Shown here: positions 34,409 through 45,525 of the stretch, piece after piece
Position numbering within the stretch: position 1 is the stretch's first letter
Layout of the letters: every line of letters begins with the position of its first letter
Source: SZUA-430 sp964547645
GTDB lineage: Bacteria; Pseudomonadota; Alphaproteobacteria; Micropepsales; Micropepsaceae
Length of the DNA stretch: 64,000 nt
NCBI GenBank assembly: GCA_964547645.1
Contig: CAZJOM010000012.1
Location: forward strand, 4,079 to 68,078
Reading direction: 5' to 3'
The notes under the pieces: model-generated
What the model saw: only the letters and a program-made list of their open reading frames with translations
Told to the model about the DNA's origin: nothing
The model's database searches: none
Position numbers and translations under genes: made by a program

Positions 34409-35270
34409 GCGCAACGGCCAACGCGGGATCGCGCTCATCGCCGTGCTCGGCTTTCTGACCGTGATGTCGGTGCTCGTGATCGGCATCGTCGGCGCATCGC
34501 GCGGCTCGATCAACGCCAGCGCGCGGCATCTCGCACGGGTGCAAGCACAGGCCGCGGTCGACAGCGGCATTGACCTTGCCATTGCGCAGCTGATCGCCGT
34601 GCAGGCTGTGGCGCAGCCGGTGTTGCGAGAGCCGCAAGAGCTTGAAGTCGGTGGGTTCAAAGTAAGGGTCAGTGCGCGGCCGGAGAGCGCGAAGATCGAT
34701 CTGAACTTCGCCGACGTGACCCTGATCACCGGCATGTTCCGCGCCGTCGGCGCCGACGACAAGCGGGCAGCGGCGCTCGCCGGCGCCGTGGAAGATTGGC
34801 GCGACGCGGATGACCTTCTGCATCTGAACGGTGCGGAAGAAAGAGAATACGCAGCCGCGAGCTTGAACTACGGCCCCGCGAACAAGCTCTTCGAAAGCGT
34901 GAACGAGTTGCGGCTGGTGCTGGGCGTCAGCGACGCGATGTTCGCGTGTTTGAAGGGCGACGTCACCGTGCTCGCGCAGAGCGCCAGCGTCGACCTCGAT
35001 CACGCCTCGCCGCTGGTGCGCCGCGCTGCCGGCGTGACGACCGAGACGCCGCAAGGCCAGCAACAGCCCGGCTTCAGCGTCATCTCCGGGCGAACCGTCT
35101 CACCTGGCGAAGTCTACGAGATCACCGCAACCGCAACGAACGAGAAGCTTGGCCTCCGCCGCTCGCAGCGCGTGGTCGTGCGCATTACCGGTAATTCTCG
35201 CGACCCGTACTGGACGATGGCCGCAGGCAGTGCAACCAACGTTAACGGTCAATGCGAAGGTTCGCGCTAG
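34401..35270 (+). CDS. gspK: Type II secretion minor pseudopilin K
   Basis: The 289-residue product has RGIALIAVLGFLTVMSVLVI, a prepilin helix without Glu at position 5, which is typical of GspK, the tip subunit. A larger alpha-domain follows (AVEDWRDADDLLHLNGAEER, FESVNELRLVLGV), a classic GspK signature. The GTG at 34401 overlaps the gspJ stop by eight bases; an upstream TTG at 34374 is possible but lies deeper in gspJ. Confidence 0.9.
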   Translation: MAERNGQRGIALIAVLGFLTVMSVLVIGIVGASRGSINASARHLARVQAQAAVDSGIDLAIAQLIAVQAVAQPVLREPQELEVGGFKVRVSARPESAKIDLNFADVTLITGMFRAVGADDKRAAALAGAVEDWRDADDLLHLNGAEEREYAAASLNYGPANKLFESVNELRLVLGVSDAMFACLKGDVTVLAQSASVDLDHASPLVRRAAGVTTETPQGQQQPGFSVISGRTVSPGEVYEITATATNEKLGLRRSQRVVVRITGNSRDPYWTMAAGSATNVNGQCEGSR

Positions 35271-35342
35271 CTCAGGGCATTTGAACGCGTCGGCCCGCAC
35301 CGCTAGAAAGACGGCTAAGTCAAAGCATAGGTATCGGTTCCT

Positions 35343-36446
35343 TTGTCCGAGCGTACCATCACGATCGACTTGAATACCTCGGTGGGCTTGGCCGACATAC
35401 CGCGGCTCGGGCGGGAGGTGAGCCTGTGGTGGCTCGGCGAGCTTGGCGAGATGATGCCGGCGTGGCTACGGGCGCGATTGCCGAAAGCGGCGCCAACGGC
35501 GCGGCTTCTCGTACGCGGGCAGAGTTGGCGGATTTTGTCCGGGAACGGTGGCGGCGAACCGATCGAGCTCGACGCTAACGCGTCGGACAAAGAGATCGCC
35601 GATCGCATTCTCGGAGCGGCGCCAGGGTTCGGGCTCTCACGTTTGACCGTGTTGTTGCCGGCGGAAACGGTGCTGCGGCGGCGCGTGACGCTGCCGTTGA
35701 TGTCGGATGCCAACCTGCGCGCGGCGGTCGAGCTTCAGATCGACCGCCTGTCGCCGTTTCAGCACGACGCCATACGCTTTGATGCACGCGCTTTTAGCCG
35801 CGACGCGGTCGAGGGCACGATGTTGGTCGATATCGTCATCGTTCGGCGCGCACCGGTCGAGGCCTTGGAGCAGCGCTTGAGCGCGTTGGGACTGAAGCCC
35901 GTGACGATCGACATCGACGCACCCGATGGCGGCCCCGCCGGGTTCGATTTACGCGCCGCGGCCCCGCCAAGCGAGGGTTCGCGCGCACGGCTTGTCACCG
36001 CGAGCTTCGCGGCAGCCGCTCTTTTGGCATGGTATGTCGCGGTCTACGCCTGGGGCGCGGCGCGCGAACGCGAGATCGCGGGCTGGCGTTCGACGGTGGA
36101 GGCGCTGCGTCCGGTGGCTGCGCGCAGCGCCGCGCTCCGGCGCGAACTCGACGGGTTGATCGAACCGCAAGCGGTGGCACGTGCGCATGTGCCGGGCTAC
36201 GCCCTCAATCCTTTGTTGGAGCTGACGAAGTTGCTGCCAGATACGGTCCGGCTCAGCGAATATCGGATGACCGGCGACGGCATCGAGCTCACCGGGCTTG
36301 CCGTCGATCCGCCAAGCCTGATCGCCAAGCTCGAGGCGTCGAAGCAATTCAAAGACGTGAAGTTTCGCTCGCCCGTTGTGCGGCGGCCGGATTTGGGCCG
36401 CGACCGGTTTGAGCTTTCGATGAAGCTTGAGGGTGGCGCGAAATGA
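35343..36446 (+). CDS. gspL: Type II secretion protein L (PilN-like C-terminus)
   Basis: The 367-residue protein has a cytoplasmic actin-like N-terminal half (LTVLLPAETVLRRRVTLPL, VDIVIVRRAPVEALEQRL), one membrane helix (LVTASFAAAALLAWYVAVYA, about 218-238) and a periplasmic ferredoxin-like PilN-type domain (LNPLLELTKLLPDTVRLSEY). GspL connects the ATPase GspE to the platform. It starts at TTG 35343 after a 72-base gap from gspK. Its stop overlaps gspM. Confidence 0.87.
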   Translation: MSERTITIDLNTSVGLADIPRLGREVSLWWLGELGEMMPAWLRARLPKAAPTARLLVRGQSWRILSGNGGGEPIELDANASDKEIADRILGAAPGFGLSRLTVLLPAETVLRRRVTLPLMSDANLRAAVELQIDRLSPFQHDAIRFDARAFSRDAVEGTMLVDIVIVRRAPVEALEQRLSALGLKPVTIDIDAPDGGPAGFDLRAAAPPSEGSRARLVTASFAAAALLAWYVAVYAWGAAREREIAGWRSTVEALRPVAARSAALRRELDGLIEPQAVARAHVPGYALNPLLELTKLLPDTVRLSEYRMTGDGIELTGLAVDPPSLIAKLEASKQFKDVKFRSPVVRRPDLGRDRFELSMKLEGGAK

Positions 36447-37021
36447 CGGTCGCGCTCACGCCACGGCTGCAACGCTGGATCGCGCTCGGCGCCACGGGAT
36501 TGTTGTTGCTTGTGTTCGTCTTGTTCATCGCGATGCCGATGTGGCGGTCGTCGTCGCTGCACGCGGAACAAATCACACTGTTGAAGCGCCAAGTTTCGAC
36601 AATGCGCAGTTTGGCCGACGCGGCGCCCAAGTTCGAACAAGTCGCGAAGGCATTGGCCGCAAACCCGGAGCTCCAACAGCTGACCTACGCCGCGCCGCAG
36701 CCGACGCTGGCGGTCGCGCAGTTGCAAGGACAACTCAGCCAAATTTTCTCGACTTCGCAGGCCGTTGTGACCACGAGCCAGCCTATGCCCGAGGAACGCT
36801 CCGGCGCGCTGACGAAGATCACTGTGCAGTCCACGGTCGAGGCCGACGTCAAGGCGCTGGTCGCATCGCTGCACGCGATCGATGCGGCACGGCCGCTTCT
36901 GCATGTCGACAAGATCGTGATCCGCGATCCGGACGGCGAATGGGCGGCGACGCCGCAGACGAACGTGCCGAACAAGCTGCAGGTTGAGCTGATCGTCTCG
37001 GCCTACATGCGGGTGCCATAA
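36443..37021 (+). CDS. gspM: Type II secretion protein M (subtype b)
   Basis: The 192-residue protein has one N-terminal membrane helix (LGATGLLLLVFVLFIAMPMW), a coiled-coil-like segment and a ferredoxin-like domain with ITVQSTVEADVKALVASLHA. This fits GspM of the PilO-like b subtype, partner of GspL. It overlaps gspL (ATGA) and the next gene (TAATG). Confidence 0.85.
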   Translation: MTVALTPRLQRWIALGATGLLLLVFVLFIAMPMWRSSSLHAEQITLLKRQVSTMRSLADAAPKFEQVAKALAANPELQQLTYAAPQPTLAVAQLQGQLSQIFSTSQAVVTTSQPMPEERSGALTKITVQSTVEADVKALVASLHAIDAARPLLHVDKIVIRDPDGEWAATPQTNVPNKLQVELIVSAYMRVP

Positions 37022-37527
37022 TGCTCGGGGCGATGACGACGACACGCAAAGTGTTCGCGATGATCGCGGCGGCGGGCGGCGCAGCGGCGCTGATCGCCTT
37101 CGTACCGTCGCCGCTCGGCGTGTTCGACCTCTTTGCGCGCCCGGCGGTGCTGGAGGTAAAGGCGCCGCCGCCGGTGAAGCTTGCCCCAACGCCGCCGCTC
37201 GCCTCCTTCGACGAGATCGCGGCGCGGCCGTTGTTCAATGCCGACCGCAAGCCCGACCCCGTGCCGCCGCCGCCCGAGGCGCCAGCAGCCGCCATCACAC
37301 TCGGCGATCTCGCCCAATACCGCGTGCTCGGCACGGTGCGCGGCGGCGACATGCAGTTGGCGCTGGTGCAGAAGTCCGGCGGGTCGGTTTTGACATTGAA
37401 GCCCGGGGACAGTTTCGAAGGCTGGAAGGTCGATCGGATCGACGGCGGCGGCGTTTCAATCTCTGGTGGCGAGCGCAAAGAAATTCTTGCAATCCCCAAA
37501 GCGAACAACGCAGCGAAATCGCCTTGA
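37021..37527 (+). CDS. Type II secretion GspC/GspN-like inner-membrane protein with HR domain
   Basis: The 168-residue protein has one N-terminal membrane helix (VFAMIAAAGGAAALIAFVPS), a Pro-rich linker with ARPLFNADRKPDPVPPPPEA and a small beta domain (ITLGDLAQYRVLGTVRGGDM, LTLKPGDSFEGWKVDRIDGG). This resembles the homology region of GspC/PilP, which binds the secretin. It lacks a PDZ domain. Annotated relatives are called GspC or GspN. Its place between gspM and gspD fits either name. Confidence 0.75.
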   Translation: MLGAMTTTRKVFAMIAAAGGAAALIAFVPSPLGVFDLFARPAVLEVKAPPPVKLAPTPPLASFDEIAARPLFNADRKPDPVPPPPEAPAAAITLGDLAQYRVLGTVRGGDMQLALVQKSGGSVLTLKPGDSFEGWKVDRIDGGGVSISGGERKEILAIPKANNAAKSP

Positions 37528-37638
37528 AGGCGAACTTAACTCTGAAGCGACTTGAGATAGCCCGCATTTAACTTGCGTACGCGGGCGATTTCACCTTTCG
37601 TGCGCGCCTGGGTTCTGGTCGTGTTTGGGTTCGCCGCA

Positions 37639-39735
37639 ATGCTGTTCAGGCGGAGTGCGTTTCGGATTTTGGCGGTTACTTGTGCAATCGCGCTCAGCGG
37701 CTGCGCGAGCGACGGACCAGAGGCCGCGGCGCCAAGCCAACCCGCCGCGCCCGCCGCGTCGCCGCCGTTCTCGACGGTTGCGATCGACGATCAGGCGGCC
37801 GAGAAGGTCGATCAGCCCAAAACCGAAGTCTTCGAAGGTAACGAGAAGTTCGTCGCAACGCCGCCGAAGCGGCCCGGTGGTGGCGGAGGTGACATCTCAC
37901 TCGACTTTGCGGATGCCGACGTGAAGGACGTCATTCGCACTGTGCTCGGCGAAATGTTGAAGGTGCCCTACACGATCGATCCGCAGGTACAAGGCAAGGT
38001 CACGTTGCGTACGAACCGGCCGCTGCGGCGCGTCGACGTAGTGGCGGCGCTGGAGACGGCGTTGAAGGTGAACAACGCCGTGATCGTGCTTGCCGACAAT
38101 ATCTACAACGTCGTACCGGCGGCGGACGCGCAAAAACGGGTTGACGGGTTCGAGCTTTCGGGCTCGCCGCGATCGCGCTTGCCGGGTTATGGCGTCGAGA
38201 TCGTGCCGCTGCGCTACATCGCGGCGGCGGAGATGCAAAAGCTGTTACAGCCGGTGGCGCCGGCGGGCGGCGTGCTCTCGGTCGACACGGCGCGCAATCT
38301 CGTCTTCTTGGCTGGCACACGGCAAGAGCGCGCGTCGATGCTGGACACGATCCGGTTGTTCGATCTCGATTACATGAAAGGCATGTCCTACGCGCTGGTG
38401 CGGCCGGAGCATCTGGAGGCGCAGGCGCTGGCCGACGAATTGAAGCGCGTGTTCGACACGACCGCGGGCGCAAACGCATCACTGCTGCGCTTCGTCCCGC
38501 TGGCACGATTGAACACGCTATTGGTGGTGTCGCCGCGGGCATCGTACTTGAACGAAGTGACGAAGTGGGTCGATCGCCTCGACGTACCGCAACGTGGGCC
38601 GGCGCGCGGCGTCTATTTCTACCGCATGCAGAACGCCAAGGCCGAGGACGTGGCGCGCTCGCTGGCGGCCGTCTACGGCGGGGCGGTGAATCTGGGCGCG
38701 TCCGAAGGGGCGTCCGGTGATGTGCCACCGCCCGACGGCGGCGCGAGCGACCCGTCTCAACCGCCACAGGTCGCGCCCTCGGCGCCGAACTTCTCGCGCC
38801 CCTCGGGCAACGGTGGCGGTATGCAGATTGCGCTCGACGCCGCGAACAACGCGCTGATCATTCGGGCTGGTGCCGCTGAGTACGCCGGGCTGGAACGTTT
38901 CTTGAAAGAAATCGACATCGCGCCCGATCAAGTATTGATCGAGGTCACGATCGCGGAAGTGACGCTCAACGACAGCTTGCGTTATGGCGTCGAGTGGTTC
39001 TTCCGGAACGCGGATCAAACCTACAACTTCGGCCGCAGCGCGAACCCGTCTTCGTCGTTTCCGGGATTTTCGTTCACCTACACCGTCCCCGATATCGACG
39101 TGGTGGTGAACGCGCTCGACAATGTGACGGACGTGCGCGTGATATCGGCACCGAAGTTGCTCACACTCGACAACAAGACCGCGACGCTACAGGTGGGCGA
39201 CCAAGTGCCGATCATCACACAGTCGGCAACAGGTGTGCGCGACGCGAACGACCCCACGATCGTGAACTCCGTGCAGTTCCGCGACACGGGCATCGTGTTG
39301 AAAGTGACGCCCCGGATCGGCAAGAGCGGCGCCGTGTTCGTGGACGTGAACCAGGAAGTGAGCTCAGCAATCCCGACAACGACGTCCGGCATCGACTCGC
39401 CCACAATTCAACAGCGAAAGCTGTCCAGCACCGTCGCTGTCCAGGACGGCGACGCGATCGCGCTCGGCGGCTTGATGCGGCAAAGCGAAACGCAAGGCGA
39501 AGGCGGCGTGCCGCTGCTGAAGGATATTCCGTTGCTCGGCAAGGCCTTCTCGAACACGTCGCAGACCAGTGACCGGACGGAACTTCTGATCTTCCTCAAA
39601 CCTCGCATCATCCGCAGCCCCGCCGCCGCGCGCGAAGTAACCGACAGCCTCCGCCAAGGACTCACCGGCCTTGACACCATGATGCAGGACGCTGACGAGC
39701 GCGAGACGAGGCGCCAGAAGCGGCGGCGGAAATAA
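37639..39735 (+). CDS. gspD: Type II secretion system outer-membrane secretin (lipoprotein)
   Basis: The product (698 aa) has a lipoprotein signal MLFRRSAFRILAVTCAIALS-GC with Cys at 22. N0-N3 domains follow: ISLDFADADVKDVIRTVLGE (N0), VEIVPLRYIAAAEMQKLL (N1) and MQNAKAEDVARSLAAVYGG (N3). The C-terminal secretin core contains VLIEVTIAEVTLNDSLRYGV, VRVISAPKLLTLDNKTATLQ and DGDAIALGGLMRQSETQ. A TTG at 37573 would put 22 extra residues before the signal, so the ATG at 37639 is preferred. GspD forms the outer-membrane gate. It is the last gsp gene here. Confidence 0.93.
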   Translation: MLFRRSAFRILAVTCAIALSGCASDGPEAAAPSQPAAPAASPPFSTVAIDDQAAEKVDQPKTEVFEGNEKFVATPPKRPGGGGGDISLDFADADVKDVIRTVLGEMLKVPYTIDPQVQGKVTLRTNRPLRRVDVVAALETALKVNNAVIVLADNIYNVVPAADAQKRVDGFELSGSPRSRLPGYGVEIVPLRYIAAAEMQKLLQPVAPAGGVLSVDTARNLVFLAGTRQERASMLDTIRLFDLDYMKGMSYALVRPEHLEAQALADELKRVFDTTAGANASLLRFVPLARLNTLLVVSPRASYLNEVTKWVDRLDVPQRGPARGVYFYRMQNAKAEDVARSLAAVYGGAVNLGASEGASGDVPPPDGGASDPSQPPQVAPSAPNFSRPSGNGGGMQIALDAANNALIIRAGAAEYAGLERFLKEIDIAPDQVLIEVTIAEVTLNDSLRYGVEWFFRNADQTYNFGRSANPSSSFPGFSFTYTVPDIDVVVNALDNVTDVRVISAPKLLTLDNKTATLQVGDQVPIITQSATGVRDANDPTIVNSVQFRDTGIVLKVTPRIGKSGAVFVDVNQEVSSAIPTTTSGIDSPTIQQRKLSSTVAVQDGDAIALGGLMRQSETQGEGGVPLLKDIPLLGKAFSNTSQTSDRTELLIFLKPRIIRSPAAAREVTDSLRQGLTGLDTMMQDADERETRRQKRRRK

Positions 39736-39750
39736 GTCATCGCAGAGTTT

Positions 39751-40611
39751 CTACTGCGCTGGCTCGCCTCGAACGGCCGGCGCTGAAGCCGTCAGTTCGC
39801 CGACGCCGAACGCGCCCATGTGGCCGTCGACGATTTGATCGTGAAGAACGACGCCCGTCGGCGCGTTTGCGCGTCCCGTGACCTGGCGTGAGCCGCACGC
39901 CACGGGGTCGGGCGTCGGGCAAGTCCAAACCGTACCACCGGTATAGGCGACGTTCAGTGCCGTGACGCTAAGACCCAGCCGCAGTTGGCGCAGGGCGTAG
40001 CCTGCCGGTTCATAGCCGCCGTCCCACGGCACGCCTCGCGTCACGCGCGTATGGACGTTGCCGATCAGCGCAACGATCAGCGATTGCGGAGATGCATCCG
40101 CCGCCGCTGCCAGCGCTTCCGCCATCCAGCGATCGCGCTCGGCGGGAGTGCTGGGCGGCGCTTGCCGGTCGATCAGGGCGATCTCTACGGGTAAGTGGCG
40201 CGCACGCATATGTCGCACCCGATCGATGAGCGCCAGCATGGCGCCGCTTCGGCGCCCATCTTGAAATGCGGCGTTCCAAAACGGACCCTTCAACAGCGCG
40301 GCACGATCGTCATCGTCACCGGCGGATTTGATGAAAGAATCGATGCGAGCTTGTTCTTCGCGCGGAACCTCCAGCGCAACGGTGACCGGCAGGCCGGCCC
40401 TCAGCGCCAGGCAGGCAGCATTTGCCACAAATGCCGGAATTTCCTTCGTGCCGTGCATCTCGCCCAGCAAGACGATTTTACCAGGCACGTTCAGCGCAGC
40501 GAAGCCATCCACCTCGCGGCAAGCATTGGCGCCGTCGCTCAACGGCGGCGACGCAATGGCCGAACATGCGGCCAATGCTATCGCCGAAGCGGTGATAAGT
40601 TGCCGTCGCAT
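39751..40611 (-). CDS. ChaN-like (Tiki superfamily) putative lipoprotein
   Basis: The 286-residue product has a lipoprotein-type signal (MRRQLITASAIALAAC) and then a domain with KIVLLGEMHGTKEIPAFVAN, VTVALEVPREEQARIDSFI and IVALIGNVHTRVT. These GEMH, ALE and GN-H motifs are those of the ChaN/EreA-like Tiki superfamily, some of which bind haem or act as metal-dependent hydrolases. It converges on gspD, with 15 bases between the stops. Function here is unknown. Confidence 0.7.
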   Translation of the reverse strand: MRRQLITASAIALAACSAIASPPLSDGANACREVDGFAALNVPGKIVLLGEMHGTKEIPAFVANAACLALRAGLPVTVALEVPREEQARIDSFIKSAGDDDDRAALLKGPFWNAAFQDGRRSGAMLALIDRVRHMRARHLPVEIALIDRQAPPSTPAERDRWMAEALAAAADASPQSLIVALIGNVHTRVTRGVPWDGGYEPAGYALRQLRLGLSVTALNVAYTGGTVWTCPTPDPVACGSRQVTGRANAPTGVVLHDQIVDGHMGAFGVGELTASAPAVRGEPAQ

Positions 40612-40704
40612 TGAGGATCCACGCCAAACCATCTTCTCATCATAGCGTCCCAGGCTCGGCTGCGGTAGACCCTGCGGCCAACACATGCGTGGTCACGGGG
40701 TGCG

Positions 40705-41268
40705 ATGATGAGAGTCGACGGGATCGTTGCCTTAGCACTGGCGGCGCTCGCCCTAGGCGAGCTGACAGCTGCGCCCGCCGCATCGTCGTCGGCGCGCTGC
40801 GCGAGCACCGTCACGCGCACGAAAGCCTTCACCAAAGTTGGCGCACACGACGTGTTGGAGGTGAGCGCCACCGGCATCGACTGTGCGAAGGCGGTCGTCA
40901 CGGTCTCGATCCGGCGCGCGAACGGCGTGCCGGTTGCGGCTTTCGCGATGCCGTTCGCTTGGCTACACGATGAAATCGACCCGGCAAAGCCCATGACGCG
41001 CGCCGCGTTGAACCGTTACCTGAAGACCTACATCGCCGAAGTCCAACTGGACGTCGCCGGAGCCTCACTTCCCGTTTGGTCCGCCGCCGAGCCAACCCCG
41101 GGTTTCGACCAAGGCCAAGAACTCACGAGCCCGCTCCCGCGCGACCGGTACGAAGAACTACGCACGGCAAAGCCCAACATACTCTGCCTGCGCGACGCCC
41201 ACGAAACATTCGCCTGCTACGTCTGGGATGCCAAGCGCAGCAGCGCCGAGGTCATTGTCCGCCATTGA
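40705..41268 (+). CDS. Secreted protein of unknown function
   Basis: The 187-residue product has a signal peptide (MMRVDGIVALALAALALGEL, cleavage likely before ASSSARCAS) and a globular part with four cysteines after the signal, which could form two disulfides. I recognise no family. It is divergent from the ChaN-like gene; their starts are 93 bases apart. The 222 bases after it hold a hairpin (41352-41373, 9-bp stem, one wobble) and the katG promoter. Confidence 0.6.
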   Translation: MMRVDGIVALALAALALGELTAAPAASSSARCASTVTRTKAFTKVGAHDVLEVSATGIDCAKAVVTVSIRRANGVPVAAFAMPFAWLHDEIDPAKPMTRAALNRYLKTYIAEVQLDVAGASLPVWSAAEPTPGFDQGQELTSPLPRDRYEELRTAKPNILCLRDAHETFACYVWDAKRSSAEVIVRH

Positions 41269-41426
41269 GCGGCCCCTCTCGGCGCATCCCCAAGAGCTAG
41301 CCAACCACCCTGTTTGCGGATGCTTGCCATACGGCTCGCGCCTCAGCGAGACGCAGGCGCAATCGTGCCTGCGCCATGCCTATCGCCGACCGCAAGCGGC
41401 AAAGGAGTTTCGACACGCAAAGCCCG

Positions 41427-41455
41427 TTGACACGTAGCCTCTCATAATTTAGAAT
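41427..41455 (+). promoter_or_regulatory. Sigma-70-type promoter of katG
   Basis: TTGACA (41427-41432) and TAGAAT (41450-41455) are separated by exactly 17 bases. The -10 element lies inside the palindrome described separately, so a bound repressor would block polymerase. The transcript would start about 30 bases before the katG ATG. Confidence 0.8.
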
Positions 41456-41467
41456 GATTCTAAATTA
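41445..41467. promoter_or_regulatory. 23-bp perfect palindrome, Irr ICE-box / PerR-box-like operator
   Basis: Arms TAATTTAGAAT and ATTCTAAATTA flank a central G without mismatch. The core TTTAGAA-N3-TTCTAAA has the form of the iron control element bound by Irr in alphaproteobacteria. It also fits a 7-1-7 PerR-type box, TTAGAAT-G-ATTCTAA. Both are Fur-family sites, so iron- or peroxide-responsive repression of katG is likely. Confidence 0.85.
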
Positions 41468-41490
41468 CCCCACGATGAATGAGGAAAATC

Positions 41491-43677
<2,187 letters not shown>

Positions 43678-43690
43678 GCCGAAAAGGAAA

Positions 43691-43713
43691 GGGCCGGCGC
43701 AACCCGCCGGCCC
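43691..43713. terminator. Bidirectional terminator after katG
   Basis: GGGCCGGCG and CGCCGGCCC form a perfect 9-bp GC stem around a 5-base loop. On the minus strand it is followed by TTTCCTTTT, so it also terminates the convergent NPPGP-repeat gene. On the plus strand it serves katG. Confidence 0.85.
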
Positions 43714-43720
43714 CAAAACT

Positions 43721-44164
43721 TCAGCACGGACGATAAGGACTGTTCGGCGAAGCACCCGGTCCGCCGATCGGGCCTGGCGGGTTCTCCCAGTTCGTGCCCG
43801 GTCCGCCTGCGGGTCCGGGTGGGTTGCCGTCATTGTCGAACCGGCACCAATAGCCATGCGGGTGCTTGTACCAATGCAAACCGCCGAACAAACCCCAGTA
43901 GACCCAATTGCTTGGAATCGCCCGATGCCGCCAGAGTGGCCCGCGCCCCGGCCCGCCGACAGGTCCCGGCGGATTGCCGAGCCACCAGCGATGAGGCGAG
44001 GCGCCAGGTCCGCCACGCGGTCCCGGCGGATTGTGCCAATCGGTTCCGGGCCCGCCACGCGGCCCGGGTGGATTGTGATAGCGGTGGCGAGCTTCCGCCA
44101 CGCTCGCGCCCAACGTGGACGCCACCAACAGCGCAACAAGCGCCGCGCTCATCGTCTTTTTCAT
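43721..44164 (-). CDS. Secreted NPPGPxGGPG-repeat protein
   Basis: The 147-residue product has a signal peptide of about 25 residues (MKKTMSAALVALLVASTLGA...) and then five copies of NPPGPxGGPG at about 31, 45, 64, 114 and 128. The pair NPPGPxGGPGT(D/N)W(H/E) plus NPPGPxGGPGASP occurs at both ends, around a middle part rich in Trp, Tyr and His (NWVYWGLFGGLHWYKHPHGY). The Gly/Pro repeats resemble flexible or collagen-like linkers. No family or function is known to me. AGGAG lies about ten bases before the start. It shares a terminator with katG. Confidence 0.78.
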   Translation of the reverse strand: MKKTMSAALVALLVASTLGASVAEARHRYHNPPGPRGGPGTDWHNPPGPRGGPGASPHRWWLGNPPGPVGGPGRGPLWRHRAIPSNWVYWGLFGGLHWYKHPHGYWCRFDNDGNPPGPAGGPGTNWENPPGPIGGPGASPNSPYRPC

Positions 44165-44369
44165 GAGAAAGAATCTCCTGTCGCAAACCACCGAGGCCTC
44201 GCGACTTCAAACGCGCAGACAGCCGCTTTCCGTCGCAACGTTGTTCGGCTGATTTACGATGAAGCGCCCGCTTTTGGGGAATTAAGCATCACGCGATGTG
44301 ATCCGCATCACCAATCACGACGCGCGTTGGAAGCGATAGTCGCCGCCGGGCTCATCCAGGCGCGGGCTG

Positions 44370-45299
44370 CTAAACCTGCGCGCCCTTCGGTTCGGCGCGC
44401 GGTTGGCCCATCGTGATTGCTGGCAGGTATAGCATCAGGCACGACGCAACAAAGATGGATGAGTACGTGCCGATCACGATGCCCCATAGGATCGTGGCCG
44501 CGAATCCGAACAGCGCCTCGCCACCGAACAGGATCAACGGTACTACCGAAAGCGAGGTTGTAAAGCTGGTTAGGAACGTGCGGGACAGCGTCTGGTTCGT
44601 CGACAGATTGATCAGCTCGCCCAGCGCCATCTGCTTGTACTTGCGCCGGTTCTCGCGGATTCGGTCGAACACCACGACCGTGTCGTTGATCGAATAACCG
44701 GCGAGCAGCAGCAGGGCGGCGACCGAGGTTAAGTTGAAATCGAATTGGAACAACGAATACATGCCGACGGCGACCAGCACATCATGACCCGTCGCGATCA
44801 AACCCGACACGCCGAACTGCCACTCGAAGCGGAACGCGACATAAACGCCGATCATGACGATCGCGAGCACCGTCGCGATGATACCCGACTGAAAGAGCTC
44901 GCCCGAAACCTTGGGGCCAACGGCCTCTTGCCGCAGAATGCGAAAACTCGGGCCGAGTGCCGCCTTGATTTTGTCGGCGACAGCTTGTTCCTGCCCAGCT
45001 ATCTGCGCCGACGGTTGCACGCGAATGAGCACGTCTTTGTCGCCACCGAAGTTCTGAATGGCCACCTCGCCGAACCCCAGCGTACCCAACTTCTCGCGCA
45101 GGGCCCCGACTTCGATCGACTTGTCGCTCGCCGCTTCGATCACGACGCCGCCTGTGAAGTCGATGCCGAGGTTGAGACCCTGAAACCAAAGCGACAGGAT
45201 CGTTGCCACCACCAAAAGTCCATCGATCGCGAACGCCACAAAGCGCTGGCTGACGAAATCGATGTTGGTGTTGTCGGGAATGATCGTCAGGCGCGCCAT
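44370..45299 (-). CDS. secF: Protein translocase subunit SecF
   Basis: The 309-residue membrane protein has the SecF signatures: LNLGIDFTGGVVIEA after helix 1, then helices 2-6 with GIIATVLAIVMIGVYVAFRF, LLLAGYSINDTVVVFDRIRE and TSFTTSLSVVPLILFGGEAL. SecDF uses the proton gradient to help pull proteins through SecYEG. secD is normally just upstream, but the 226 bases upstream hold no secD sequence and the next gene runs the other way. secD must therefore lie elsewhere in this genome. Confidence 0.95.
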   Translation of the reverse strand: MARLTIIPDNTNIDFVSQRFVAFAIDGLLVVATILSLWFQGLNLGIDFTGGVVIEAASDKSIEVGALREKLGTLGFGEVAIQNFGGDKDVLIRVQPSAQIAGQEQAVADKIKAALGPSFRILRQEAVGPKVSGELFQSGIIATVLAIVMIGVYVAFRFEWQFGVSGLIATGHDVLVAVGMYSLFQFDFNLTSVAALLLLAGYSINDTVVVFDRIRENRRKYKQMALGELINLSTNQTLSRTFLTSFTTSLSVVPLILFGGEALFGFAATILWGIVIGTYSSIFVASCLMLYLPAITMGQPRAEPKGAQV

Positions 45300-45525
45300 G
45301 AGAATCCGTTTGCAGTGGCTGAGGTGGGGTGGTCGAAAGGCGGCGGATTAGAGCCGCAAGCCTCGCCCCTTACAATCTGAATTTTGCGCCAACTGACGCA
45401 GGAACACCCCAAGAACAACGGGCATCCGGCAACATTACTTTACCTTGCCGAGAAGTGCTCGAAACGGCTCACCCCGATCTTCATCTGCGGCAGGGCGAAG
45501 AAACGCCCCCTCATGGAGCACATCA

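Noticed and set aside
44290..44330. Inverted ATCAC/GTGAT units upstream of the NPPGP gene
   Set aside because: The arms are only five bases and the spacing is irregular, so chance is a sufficient explanation.
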